Positions 24,708 through 34,117 of a DNA stretch of 64,000 nt are shown here, piece after piece. The position numbers were made by a program, and so were the translations under genes. The number at the start of each line of letters is the position of its first letter. Within the stretch, counting starts at the first letter, position 1. A model generated the notes under the pieces. The model had not been told where the DNA came from and did no database searches. It saw only the letters and a program-made list of their open reading frames with translations. This DNA is from Silanimonas sp. (GTDB taxonomy: Bacteria > Pseudomonadota > Gammaproteobacteria > Xanthomonadales > Xanthomonadaceae): NCBI RefSeq assembly GCF_027530345.1, contig NZ_JAPZQK010000024.1:1-64000 (forward strand), in the 5' to 3' direction.

Positions 24708-27700
24708 TCAGTCCTTCTTCGGCGACCACTCGAGCGTGATCGCGATTTCGCGGCCACGCTTGAACTCGCGGATGTTGATGTTGCCCTGCTGGAACTCGAC
24801 CGACGGGTCCAGCAGGTTGCGCAGGCGCACGCGGCTCGACCAGTCACGGGCGAACTGCCACTTCCAGTTGAAGTCGAGCTGGCCGGCCGACTGCTCGTAG
24901 ACGTCCGGCTGGGTGTCGATGCCCACCTGCACGATGCGCTCGCCGGCCATGTTGAACGACAGCGCCGTCTCGTGCGTCCCTTCCGGGCTGCTGTAACCCA
25001 GCTGCAGGTTGGCGACGTAGGGCGACTGGCCTTCCAACGGACGGTTCAGGTTGGTGCTGACGCCCGCGCGCGTCCGGTCGAGCACGATCTCGGAGTCGAT
25101 CCACGAGTAGTTCGCGGCGATGAACCAGTTGGCCATGTCGACGTCGCCGAACCAGCCATCGGCCCAGCCCATGCGCTGGAAGTAGTCGATCTCGATGCCC
25201 TGGTTGGTGGCCGATTCGGCGTTGGCCAGCGTCTGCAGCAGCGAGCCGGTGGCCGGCAGCAGCAGCTTCTCGATCGGCTTGTCGAATTCCTTGCGGAACA
25301 GCGCCACCGAGAGCGACTCGTCCGCCGAGAAGTAGTACTCCCAGCGCAGGTCGATGTTGGTGATCTTCGCCGTCTCGAGGTCCGGGTTGCCAAAGGTCAG
25401 GATGTCGAGGATCGGGTCGAGGAACGGCGCCGGCGACAGCTCGCGGAAATCCGGGCGCGAGAGCGTGCGGCTCCAGCCGAAGCGCAGCTGCTGGGCGTCG
25501 TCGATCATCCAGGTCGCGCCGAAGCTCGGCAGCACGTCGCTCTCGTCGAGTCGGCTGTCGATGCGCTGGTTGGCCTGCAGCACCGAGAAGGTGCTCACCG
25601 ACTGGTCGTTGGTCTCGTAACGGGCGCCGGCATTGATGCGGAAGCGGTCATTGAAGCTGACGTCGACGCCGAGGCCGACGTAGTCGATGCGCTGCTCGGC
25701 CACGTAGTTGTCGGTGGCAGCGGTCACTTCCTGCAGCACGAAACCGTTGGGGCCGATGTACTGCGGCACCAACATCTGGCCGAGGCCCGGCAGCCCGATC
25801 ACCTGGTTGACCAGGTTGCCGTCGCTGAAGCGGACCCCGAAGCCATAGCGGCGGATGTAGCTGTCGCGGTCGCGCAGGGTGCGGCCGGCATTGAGGTCGA
25901 CGGTGCCATAGGTGGCCCCTTCGTTGAAGGCGAACGGCGCCTTGAAGCCGAGGTCGAGCGAACGCGAGTCGTCGTCGAGGTTGGCCCAGGTCTGTTCGTT
26001 GCTCTCGCCGAACTGCGAAAGCGTGCGGCGGCCGTTGTCGTCGACATTGAAGCGGAACTGGCGGGTGTTCGGCGCATAGCGACGGGCGGCGGCATCGGTG
26101 TACTGCCAGTCGAAGTCGGCCATCTCGGCGAAGAACGGGATGCGGTGCTGGCCGGCGAGCTGGTGGCTGAGCAACGAGTTCTCGACCCACTCCAGGCGAT
26201 AACGCTGGAGCTGCTGGGCATCGATGATGCCGGTCTCCTCGCGGGCCTCGTCCTCCGTCTGGCGAAGCAGCATCGAGGTCAGCGTGAAGCGGTGGTCGCT
26301 GCCGAGCTCGAGGCCGAGCACGCTGAACGCCGACACGGCGACCTCACGCGTGGTGCCCATCAGCTGCGTCTCGTCGCGGATGACGAGGCCGGCGTTGCTG
26401 GCCTGCAGGTAGCGGCGCGTCTCCTCCTGCGTGTCCCACTGCTGCGAATAGCGCACCGAACCGAGCATGCCGAAGCGCACGTCGTCGCTGAGGTCGAAGC
26501 GCTGGCCGCCGGCGAGCGAGGCCCCTAGGTCGGGACCGATGTCGGCCACGTAGGGGTCGTAGCTGCTGTTGCCGGCGAGGCGTTCGCCCACGGCCTCGAT
26601 CTGGGCCGGCGTAAAGCCGTTCGGATTGCCGAAGCTTTGGCCTGCGAAGAAGCCACGGGCATTGCGCACGGCGTCGAGGGTCGGATCGGCCGCGCGGGCG
26701 CTGCGGTCGCGACCGGTCCAGTCGTTGTTGCCGCCCTCGTAGCGCAGGCCGTCGCTGAAGGTCGTGCCCTGCTCGCCACCCGCGGTCACCGACGCGCGGA
26801 AGAAGGGCTGCAGCGGGATCGCTTTGGTGCGCAGCTGGATGGTGCCGCCGCCGAACTCGGCGGGCATGTCCGGCGTGTAGGTCTTCTGGACGACGACGCC
26901 TTCCAGCACGTCGGTCGGGAAGAGATCGAGCGGGATGACGCGGCGGGTCGGGTCCGGCGACGGGATCGACGCGCCGTTGAGCAGCACGGAGGAGTAGCGC
27001 TCGCCGAGGCCACGCACGTAGATGAAGCGGCTGTTGACCAAGGTGAGGCCAGTGACGCGACGCAGGGCAACGGCGGCATCGCTGTCACCGGCGCGGGTGA
27101 TCTGTTCGATCGACAGGGTGTCGTCGACCGACACCGACATGCGCTCCATGTCCACGTAGGCGGCCTGGTCGTCGACGCGCACGGCTTCACCGGCGACATT
27201 GATCGCGTCGAGCGTGGCGGTACCGCCGGGCGCGGAACCCGCGGCATCGGCCGAAGCAGCGCCATCGGCACCGGCGGTGGCCGGGGCGGCCTGCTCGGCG
27301 GCCGCAGCCGCGGCCTCACGGGCCGCCAGATCGACCGTCGTCGTGCCCTTCAACGAGCTCTTCAAGGTGTAGGCCGGAGCGCGGCCCGGGACGAACTGGA
27401 GGGCGATCTGGACCTGCTCGCCGGCAGCGAGATCGAGGTCGATCGCGACCTCGCGCTGGCCGTCACGGACCATCAGCGTCTGCGGGCCGGTGGTCACGGC
27501 GCCGCCCACCACGCCCTGCGCCGAGGTCACGCCCAGCACGCGGGCGCCGAGCTTGGCCTCGACGCCCGAGGCCGGCTGGCCGGCCCGGTAGGCGTACACC
27601 CACACCTGCGCCGCCCCCCGCGGCTGCGTCTGGACGACCGCGCCGGTGGCCGGCGACTGTGCGTGCACGGGCACGAGGGCGAGCTTGATGGCGAGGGCCA

Positions 27701-27734
27701 TCGACGACAGGGCAAGGGCGGTGGAGCGCTTCAT
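24708..27734 (-). CDS. TonB-dependent outer-membrane receptor
   Basis: 1008 residues from the second of two adjacent ATGs. A signal peptide is followed by a carboxypeptidase-regulatory-like beta domain (about 40-130) and an Ala-rich linker (about 135-170). The plug domain comes next (about 175-310; RFIYVRGLGERYSSVLLNGASIPSPDP is typical), then a 22-strand-type barrel to the end. Such receptors take up siderophores, peptides or sugars with energy from TonB; the ligand is unknown. The C-terminus is EWSPKKD, ending in Asp rather than the usual aromatic residue. It diverges from an exported M13 peptidase, so a peptide ligand is a guess from context. Confidence 0.92.
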   Translation of the reverse strand: MKRSTALALSSMALAIKLALVPVHAQSPATGAVVQTQPRGAAQVWVYAYRAGQPASGVEAKLGARVLGVTSAQGVVGGAVTTGPQTLMVRDGQREVAIDLDLAAGEQVQIALQFVPGRAPAYTLKSSLKGTTTVDLAAREAAAAAAEQAAPATAGADGAASADAAGSAPGGTATLDAINVAGEAVRVDDQAAYVDMERMSVSVDDTLSIEQITRAGDSDAAVALRRVTGLTLVNSRFIYVRGLGERYSSVLLNGASIPSPDPTRRVIPLDLFPTDVLEGVVVQKTYTPDMPAEFGGGTIQLRTKAIPLQPFFRASVTAGGEQGTTFSDGLRYEGGNNDWTGRDRSARAADPTLDAVRNARGFFAGQSFGNPNGFTPAQIEAVGERLAGNSSYDPYVADIGPDLGASLAGGQRFDLSDDVRFGMLGSVRYSQQWDTQEETRRYLQASNAGLVIRDETQLMGTTREVAVSAFSVLGLELGSDHRFTLTSMLLRQTEDEAREETGIIDAQQLQRYRLEWVENSLLSHQLAGQHRIPFFAEMADFDWQYTDAAARRYAPNTRQFRFNVDDNGRRTLSQFGESNEQTWANLDDDSRSLDLGFKAPFAFNEGATYGTVDLNAGRTLRDRDSYIRRYGFGVRFSDGNLVNQVIGLPGLGQMLVPQYIGPNGFVLQEVTAATDNYVAEQRIDYVGLGVDVSFNDRFRINAGARYETNDQSVSTFSVLQANQRIDSRLDESDVLPSFGATWMIDDAQQLRFGWSRTLSRPDFRELSPAPFLDPILDILTFGNPDLETAKITNIDLRWEYYFSADESLSVALFRKEFDKPIEKLLLPATGSLLQTLANAESATNQGIEIDYFQRMGWADGWFGDVDMANWFIAANYSWIDSEIVLDRTRAGVSTNLNRPLEGQSPYVANLQLGYSSPEGTHETALSFNMAGERIVQVGIDTQPDVYEQSAGQLDFNWKWQFARDWSSRVRLRNLLDPSVEFQQGNINIREFKRGREIAITLEWSPKKD

Positions 27735-27811
27735 CACGGGACGTCCGGGTGCGGGAATCCGCGGGAGTCTGTGGCGCTCGCGTTACAGGAGGATGGCAAC
27801 CGGCACACCCT

Positions 27812-27840
27812 GTCATGGACGTGAAGGGCGCGTCATGACG
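27812..27840. promoter_or_regulatory. Repeated GTCATG sites in the receptor/peptidase divergent gap
   Basis: GTCATG occurs at 27812 and 27832, exactly 20 bases apart, about two helical turns. The second copy lies in the 10-base palindrome CGTCATGACG (27831-27840). This could be an operator shared by the receptor and the M13 peptidase. Chance cannot be excluded. Confidence 0.3.
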
Positions 27841-27919
27841 ATCGGCACGCGTCCCCCCGGAAGCGCGGGCGCAGCATGGCGGCCTTCCGGGCCCCGAGCC
27901 CGCTCCTGAGCCGTCACCC

Positions 27920-30019
27920 ATGAAAACGCCCGCCCTGAAGCCCCTGGCGCTCGCCCTCGGCACGATCCTCCTCGCCGCCTGCTCGAAGGCCCCCGAGGCC
28001 CCGCCGGCCGCCGCCGCGGTCGAACCCGCCGCGCCCGGCCTGAGCATCGACGCCAGCCTGCTGCCGCCGATGGCTTCGTTCGCCCAGACGGATCTGGATC
28101 CAGCCAGCCCGGCGTGCGCCGACCTCAATGCGCACGTCAACGGCCGCTGGCTGGTCGCCAACCCGGTGCCGGGCGACCGCACCACCTGGGGCAGCTTCGA
28201 GATGCTCGCCGAGCGCTCGCTGTACACGCAGAAGCAGATCGTCGAAGCCGCGGCCGCGATGAGCGCCGCCACCGGAACGCACAAGCTGATCGGCGACCTG
28301 TACGCCACCGGCATGGACGAGGCGGCCATCGAGGCCGCGGGTCTCACGCCCGTCCAGCCGCTGCTGGCCGAGATCGACGCGCTGGCGGCGCCGACCGACC
28401 TGCCCGCCTACCTGCGCAACGCGGCCAGCCAAGGCCGCATGAACCTCGTCGGCTTCGGCGGCGAATCCGACTTCCAGGACAGCTCGAAGGTCATCGGCTA
28501 CGCCGTGCCGGGCGGCCTCGGCCTGCCCGACAAGAGCTATTACGAAGGCGACACGCACAAGGCCGAGCGCGAGGCCTACCAGGCGCACATCGCCGCGATG
28601 CTGAAGCTCGCTGGCACCGACGAAGCGACCGCCGCCGCGCAGGCCGCGCAGGTCCTCGCCATCGAGACCGCATTGGCCAAGGTGACGTATTCGAGCGAGG
28701 AGCTCTCGCGCGACGTCTCGAAGTACTACAACCCGGTGAGCATCGACGCGGCCAACGCCATCACGCCGGCCTTCGACTGGGGCGCCTGGTTCGACGCCAA
28801 CGGCGTGGCCCGCCCGGCGCAGTTCTCGCTGTCGAACCCCGACTTCTTCAAGACCCTCGACGGCATGTTCGCCTCGGTGCCGATGGAGGACTGGAAGGCC
28901 TACTTCCGCTTCCACACGCTCGACGGCCTCGCGCCCTTCCTGCCCAAGGCCTTCGCCGACCAGAACTTCGCCTTCTACGGCAAGACGCTGCGCGGCCAGC
29001 AGGAGCAGAAGGAGCGCTGGAAGCGCGTGCTCGACACCGTCAACGGCACGGTCGGCGAAGCGCTGGGCGAGCTGTACGTCGACGTCGCCTTCCCGGCCGA
29101 AAGCAAGGCACAGATGGAGACGCTGGTCGGAAACCTCTCGGCCGCGCTGAAGGCGCGCATCGAGGCGCTCGAGTGGATGACGCCGGAGACCAAGGCCAAG
29201 GCGCTCGAGAAGTGGGCCAGCTTCACGCCGAAGATCGGCTACCCGGACGAATGGCGCGATTGGGCGGGCCTCGCGACGTCGCGTGACAGCTACGTCGGCA
29301 ACATCATCGCCGCGACGAAGTTCAACCATGCCGATGCGATGTCGAAGATCGGTCAGCCGAAAGACCGCGGCGAGTGGGGCATGACGCCGCAGACCGTCAA
29401 CGCCTACTACAACCCGCTGATGAACGAGATCGTGTTCCCGGCGGCGATCCTGCAGCCGCCGTTCTTCGATCCGAAGGCCGATCCGGCGCTGAACTACGGC
29501 GGCATCGGCGCGGTCATCGGCCACGAGATGATCCACGGCTATGACGACCAAGGCTCGCGCTTCGACGCCAAGGGCAGCTTCGCCAACTGGTGGCAGCCGG
29601 CGGACGCCGAAGGCTTCAAGGGCAAGACCACCATGCTCGTGGAACAGTTCGACGCCTACGAGGCGCTGGCCGGCAAGAACGTCAATGGCAACCTGACGCT
29701 GGGCGAGAACATCGCCGACCTCGGCGGCCTGACGGTGGCGCATGCGGCCATGCTCGCCGCGCAGGGCCAGGGCTACGCCGACCCGATGGTCGACGGCCTC
29801 ACGCAGGACCAGCGCTTCTTCGGCAACTGGGCCACCGTGTGGCGTCGCAACTACACCGACAAGGAACTCAACGTCCGACTCGTCACCGACGCGCACGCCC
29901 CGGCCCGCTTCCGCGCCAACGGCGCCCCGAGCAACATGCCGGCTTTCGCGGCGGCGTTCGGTTGCAAGGAAGGCGACCCGATGGTGCGCCCGGAGCCGCA
30001 GCGCATCGCCATCTGGTAA
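27920..30019 (+). CDS. M13-family zinc metallopeptidase, lipoprotein
   Basis: 699 residues of the neprilysin/PepO family. The signal ends in LLAAC with Cys21 as the lipidation site, so the enzyme is membrane-anchored and exported. Catalytic features are complete: H535-E536-x2-H539 (HEMIH), third ligand E596 in GENIADLGG, and the substrate-binding NAYY near 493. These enzymes cleave short peptides. A Pro/Ala linker joins the lipid anchor to the domain. It diverges from a TonB-dependent receptor and ends in a strong terminator. A second M13 gene at 37234 has lost these residues. Confidence 0.95.
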   Translation: MKTPALKPLALALGTILLAACSKAPEAPPAAAAVEPAAPGLSIDASLLPPMASFAQTDLDPASPACADLNAHVNGRWLVANPVPGDRTTWGSFEMLAERSLYTQKQIVEAAAAMSAATGTHKLIGDLYATGMDEAAIEAAGLTPVQPLLAEIDALAAPTDLPAYLRNAASQGRMNLVGFGGESDFQDSSKVIGYAVPGGLGLPDKSYYEGDTHKAEREAYQAHIAAMLKLAGTDEATAAAQAAQVLAIETALAKVTYSSEELSRDVSKYYNPVSIDAANAITPAFDWGAWFDANGVARPAQFSLSNPDFFKTLDGMFASVPMEDWKAYFRFHTLDGLAPFLPKAFADQNFAFYGKTLRGQQEQKERWKRVLDTVNGTVGEALGELYVDVAFPAESKAQMETLVGNLSAALKARIEALEWMTPETKAKALEKWASFTPKIGYPDEWRDWAGLATSRDSYVGNIIAATKFNHADAMSKIGQPKDRGEWGMTPQTVNAYYNPLMNEIVFPAAILQPPFFDPKADPALNYGGIGAVIGHEMIHGYDDQGSRFDAKGSFANWWQPADAEGFKGKTTMLVEQFDAYEALAGKNVNGNLTLGENIADLGGLTVAHAAMLAAQGQGYADPMVDGLTQDQRFFGNWATVWRRNYTDKELNVRLVTDAHAPARFRANGAPSNMPAFAAAFGCKEGDPMVRPEPQRIAIW

Positions 30020-30064
30020 GCGCAGTTCCGATTTCCGCCGGCCCTCCTCGTGCCGGCGGACTCC

Positions 30065-30094
30065 AACGGCCCGGCTTTCTCCGGGCCGTTTTTT
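30065..30094 (+). terminator. Intrinsic terminator after the M13 peptidase
   Basis: A 10-base perfect stem (AACGGCCCGG with CCGGGCCGTT), a 6-base loop and a T-run (six Ts counting the last two of the stem). It starts 45 bases after the stop codon and precedes the convergent GGDEF gene. Confidence 0.9.
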
Positions 30095-30113
30095 CGTCCG
30101 GGCTCCGCCGTGC

Positions 30114-33100
30114 TCAGCGCACCGAGCGCCGCAGCTGCAGGCCGTTCACCGCGGTGGCGCGGATGCTGCGCAGCCGAAGGGCAGCCAGATCGCGCGCGTC
30201 GACCGATCCGCCGGACTCCTCGAAACCAGCCCAGGCGTCACGCCCGGCGGCTTTGGCTTCGTAGAGCGCTTCATCGGCGATAGCGACCGTGTCCTCCCAA
30301 CCGAACGCGTGGCGGTCGGCGGCCACCAGCGGCAGCGCCGCGAAGCCCACGGAGCAACGCACCGTGAGCTGCCCGCCGCCGGGCAGCGCGAACGGGGTTT
30401 CGGCCACCGCCGCGCGGATGCGTTCGGCCACGCGTGGCCCGTCCTCGCGCTGCGCGCCACGCGCGACACCGAGGAACTCCTCGCCCCCCCAGCGCACGAC
30501 GTGGTCCGACTCGCGGAACACTCTGCGCAGGCGGCGTCCCATCTCAACCAGAACGAGGTCGCCGACGGCGTGGCCGTGCTGGTCGTTGATGCGCTTGAAG
30601 TGATCGATATCGACGAGGAAGAACAGCAGGTCGCTGGGCTCGCGCCCGCTCTCGTCGCCGCCGTAGCGGCTGCGTAGCGCGAGGGCGACGTCGGCATCGA
30701 TGTGGCGCCAGAGGAAGCGGCGATTGTGCAGGCCGGTCAGCGGATCCGTGAGGCTGGCCTCTTCCACCGCGCGATGGGCCTGCTCGAGCTCGGCGTTCGC
30801 GGTGGCCAGGGCCGCGGTGCGCGCTTCGACCATGCGCTCCAGCTCGCGGGCGCGCTCACGAAGAAGACGCGCCCGCCATTGCACCGCACCCGCGACGATC
30901 GTCAAGAAAGCCAGGACCAGCGCGACGTGGAATCCCCGATGCTGATGCCAGGCCGGGATCACGTCGACGTCAATCGACAGCCCGCGGTCCTGCCAGGGCC
31001 CGGCAGGCTCGGCGACCTCGACGTCGAAGCGGTAGCGGCCGGGCGCGATGCGGGTGAACGCCGCCACTCGGTGCCCGGCATCCACCTCCGACCAGCGCTC
31101 GTCCCAGCCTTGGAGGCGGTAGCGGTAGCGAAGGCCATCGGCCCCGACATACACCGGGGCCGCGAACTCCAGCGCGATGCGCGACACGCCCGGCGGGAGT
31201 CGCAGGCGGGCGCGCGAGTTCGACGTCGCCGGGTCGAACAACGGCGACGGCTCGTCTTCGCTGGCGGCGATGTCGGTCAGCACGAGGGCGGGCAAGGCGC
31301 GGGGGCTGGGGTCCGCACCCGCCTGGGGCAGGACGACGGTGAGGGCCTCGGTGCCACCGAAGACGAGTTCACCACTGGGCAGGACGGTGCCGGAGCGGCG
31401 GACGTAGGGCGCAGCCGCCGCGCCCTGGTCGGGACGGAAAGCGCGCACGCTCCCGCTGGCCGAATCGATGCGCGCCAAGCCCCGCGAAGTGCTCGCCCAA
31501 ACCCGACCGCCGAAATCTTCGAGCAGCACCCCCACGCTGTTGCCCGGCAGGCCACTCGCTTCATCGATGCGCTCCCACGCCTCGGCCTTGCCCACCTCGG
31601 CCATGGGCGCATGGAACACGCCGCCCGCCGAGGTGCCGACCCAGAGCCTGCCCCGCGCATCGGCCAGCATCGTGGTGAGGAACTGGCCGTCGAGGTCGGC
31701 CACCGGCACCGCGCGCACGGCGTCGGCGCCGAGATCGAGGCGGGCAAGCCCGCTCCACGTGCCGAGCCAGAGGGTGCCGGGCGTGGCCAACAGGCTGGAG
31801 ACGCGCCGCTCACCCACGGCATCGCCCAGCAGATTGCGCGCCTCGTCGAGTCGGGGTTCGCCGTCATCAGCGAGCGGCACCCGCCAGAGTCCGTCCGGTC
31901 CGGCCAACCACCAGGCCCCATCCCACGCAGCCACGGCACTGGTGTACGCGGCGCCCCCGCGGGCCTGGGGCTGCAAGGGGCGCACGCGGTCGCGCCCCGG
32001 CTCCGCCAGCACCGTGCGTCCGTCGCTGCCGAGCACCCAGCGCCCTTCGCCCATCGGCGCGACCAGTTCCATGGCCCCGGCGGCAGCCTCCCCGCGGCCC
32101 CAAAGCGCCTCCAGGGAGGCTTCGGTGGCGCGAGGTGGCGCGACGCCCACGTACCGAAGACGGCCCGCGTTCGTGCCGAGCCAAACGCCCTGACCCGCCG
32201 GAGCCAGGCCATGCGCGCGCATCCGCGATTCCGGAGCCTCCGTCTCCGGCGCCAGCGGCAGGTTCAGGAACTGGCGTTGCCCGGGGTTGCTCCATTGCAG
32301 GCCGGTGGCGGTGCCCGCCCATCCCAAGCCCCGTGAATCGGCGAACAGCGTCCAGACGTTGTCGTCGTCGAGGCTGCCTCGGCGTGACCGGTCGTGCTGC
32401 AGCCGAGTCCAGCTCCCGTTCGCGGTGTCGAGCGACCACACGCCTTGGCCGAAGGTGCCGACCCACAACTCGCCGGGACGCACCATGGCGAGGGCGAAAA
32501 TGCGTGGCGGCGTCTCAAGCCCTTCGGGCCAGGCCCAAGCCCGGACCGAGCCGTCCGGTTCCAAGGAGTACAACCCGTCGTGCGCCGTGCCGATCCAGAG
32601 GCGCCCGTCGGCATCGGCCTCGAGCGCGGCGATCCGCGCCTCGGGCACCGGTAGCGCCTGCGCCACCCACGGCGAGCCGGAGGCGTCCATCGACCAGCGG
32701 AACAGGCCGAAGGTCGTGCCCGCCCAGACCCGACCCGCCGCGTCCACGCGCAAGGCGTGCAGTCGGTTCGGGCCCGCGTCGGGGATGGGCGTCGACTGGA
32801 CGCCTCCGCCGCGTCGCAGGGCCAGCAAGGCGCCCACGGTGCCGAAGTAGGCGCTCGTCGCGTCGTCGCCGGCCTTCGGGAAATCGATGAAGAGCACCGA
32901 CGGGCGCTCGCCCGCGATCGGCACGGGTTCGAGGGCCGGACGGGATGGCCATCGACGGTCGATGCGGTAGACCCCGCGCGCGGTGCCGGCCCAGAGCTCG
33001 CCTTCCGCGTCTGCCCGAACCGTCTGCATGACCGGGGATTCCTCGACGCCGCCCGCCGTCTCGGCACGCAGCCTTGCCCGCACCGCCCGGTAGCCGTCCC

Positions 33101-33368
33101 AGCGCCACAACGTCGCACCGGACACGGCCCAGATCAGGCCGTCGGCATCCTCGGCGATGGCGCGGACCGGGCCCTCGAGCGGCGCCCCCGGCGGTTGCAC
33201 GGCCTCGAACCGGGGTTCGTTGAGCGCCTTCCAGGCCTCCACGGACGACCCCGGTGCGATCGCGGCGGCCGGCGCCGCCAGCACGAGCCCGAGGCACGCC
33301 CACGCGGAAGCGCGCGCCGTGCGACGCAGGCTCCGCAGGATCGGATGTGGAAGCGGAAGTCGGAGCAC
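30114..33368 (-). CDS. Exported propeller-sensor diguanylate cyclase (Reg_prop, Y_Y_Y, GGDEF)
   Basis: 1084 residues. A signal peptide precedes about 650 residues of repeated WVGT/GLWIGT-type strands, the two-component-regulator propeller. A Y_Y_Y domain follows (about 710-795, with YRYRLQGWDERWSEVDAGHRVAAFT). Then come one membrane helix (814-831), a coiled coil (832-870) and a GGDEF domain. The active-site loop is GGEEF at 961-965. An RESD inhibitory site lies five residues before it, so product inhibition by c-di-GMP is likely. Periplasmic ligand sensing thus drives c-di-GMP synthesis inside. A close architectural twin lies at 50346. Confidence 0.93.
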   Translation of the reverse strand: MLRLPLPHPILRSLRRTARASAWACLGLVLAAPAAAIAPGSSVEAWKALNEPRFEAVQPPGAPLEGPVRAIAEDADGLIWAVSGATLWRWDGYRAVRARLRAETAGGVEESPVMQTVRADAEGELWAGTARGVYRIDRRWPSRPALEPVPIAGERPSVLFIDFPKAGDDATSAYFGTVGALLALRRGGGVQSTPIPDAGPNRLHALRVDAAGRVWAGTTFGLFRWSMDASGSPWVAQALPVPEARIAALEADADGRLWIGTAHDGLYSLEPDGSVRAWAWPEGLETPPRIFALAMVRPGELWVGTFGQGVWSLDTANGSWTRLQHDRSRRGSLDDDNVWTLFADSRGLGWAGTATGLQWSNPGQRQFLNLPLAPETEAPESRMRAHGLAPAGQGVWLGTNAGRLRYVGVAPPRATEASLEALWGRGEAAAGAMELVAPMGEGRWVLGSDGRTVLAEPGRDRVRPLQPQARGGAAYTSAVAAWDGAWWLAGPDGLWRVPLADDGEPRLDEARNLLGDAVGERRVSSLLATPGTLWLGTWSGLARLDLGADAVRAVPVADLDGQFLTTMLADARGRLWVGTSAGGVFHAPMAEVGKAEAWERIDEASGLPGNSVGVLLEDFGGRVWASTSRGLARIDSASGSVRAFRPDQGAAAAPYVRRSGTVLPSGELVFGGTEALTVVLPQAGADPSPRALPALVLTDIAASEDEPSPLFDPATSNSRARLRLPPGVSRIALEFAAPVYVGADGLRYRYRLQGWDERWSEVDAGHRVAAFTRIAPGRYRFDVEVAEPAGPWQDRGLSIDVDVIPAWHQHRGFHVALVLAFLTIVAGAVQWRARLLRERARELERMVEARTAALATANAELEQAHRAVEEASLTDPLTGLHNRRFLWRHIDADVALALRSRYGGDESGREPSDLLFFLVDIDHFKRINDQHGHAVGDLVLVEMGRRLRRVFRESDHVVRWGGEEFLGVARGAQREDGPRVAERIRAAVAETPFALPGGGQLTVRCSVGFAALPLVAADRHAFGWEDTVAIADEALYEAKAAGRDAWAGFEESGGSVDARDLAALRLRSIRATAVNGLQLRRSVR

Positions 33369-33462
33369 GGCGCGCGGCGATGGGCCAAAACCGCCCGAGT
33401 ATCCCCGCGCCGGACGTCAAGCGGGCGTCAGACCTTGCCGCCCGCGGTGAATTCCCGTGAAT

Positions 33463-33483
33463 CCCGAGCGCGTTGCGCCCGGG
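33463..33483 (-). terminator. Possible terminator hairpin after the copper chaperone gene
   Basis: Nine pairs with one mismatch that becomes G-U in the minus-strand RNA (CCCGAGCGC with GCGCCCGGG, 3-base loop), starting 3 bases after the stop. No T-run follows, so it is a weak candidate. Confidence 0.3.
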
Positions 33484-33485
33484 CC

Positions 33486-34055
33486 TCAGTGGTGGGCGTG
33501 CTCGTCGCCGGAGGACTCGCCCTTCGACGCCGTCACAGCAAAGTCGATCACCGACTCCGTTCCGCTCTCGAACACCAGCGTTACCGTCACCACGTCGCCT
33601 TCGTTCCACGAGCGGGTGACGTCGATGAACATCAGGTGCTTGCCTCCCGGCTGGAAGGCTGCCATGCCGTCGACCACCAGCGGCACGCCGCCTTCGATCG
33701 GGCGCATCTGCATCACGCCATCCACCTCGGCCATGTCGTGCAGTTCGATGCGGCCCACGCCCTCGGCGCGCGCGCCGACCAGGGTTTCCGGCCGCGTGGT
33801 GTGGTTCATCAGGTGCATGTAGCCGGCAGCCACCGTGGCGCCGGGCGCGAGCGGTCGCGACCACGGCTCGTGCGCCATCAGGCCGACATGGGCCGAGGCC
33901 GCGGGCGCTGCTACGGCCGGAGCAGCAGCTTCCGGCGCCGGGGACGCTTCGGGAGCCTGCGCCGCGGCAGGTGCATCGGTGGCGGGCGCTTCGGCCTGGC
34001 AGCCGGTGAGAACGAGGGCGAGGACGGTGGCGAAGGCAGCGAAGGTCGGGCGCAT
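33486..34055 (-). CDS. PCu(A)C-family copper chaperone, probable lipoprotein
   Basis: 189 residues. The signal ends LVLTGC (Cys19), so the protein is probably lipidated. A Pro/Ala linker (23-55) precedes the copper-binding domain. Ligand residues H106, M117, H140 and M142 follow the HDM-M-HxM pattern of the PCu(A)C family, which delivers Cu(I) to cytochrome oxidase in the periplasm. An additional His-rich tail (DEHAHH) is present. The start is uncertain: ATG 34055 gives a clean signal peptide, but an in-frame ATG at 34121 overlaps the cydB stop as ATGA. Either way it lies behind cydAB and may share their transcript. Confidence 0.9.
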   Translation of the reverse strand: MRPTFAAFATVLALVLTGCQAEAPATDAPAAAQAPEASPAPEAAAPAVAAPAASAHVGLMAHEPWSRPLAPGATVAAGYMHLMNHTTRPETLVGARAEGVGRIELHDMAEVDGVMQMRPIEGGVPLVVDGMAAFQPGGKHLMFIDVTRSWNEGDVVTVTLVFESGTESVIDFAVTASKGESSGDEHAHH

Positions 34056-34117
34056 GGCGTTGGTAGGAGACGTCTGGGGAAGAATGGGAATGGCGCGAGC
34101 CTGCCGCATCGCGGCCC

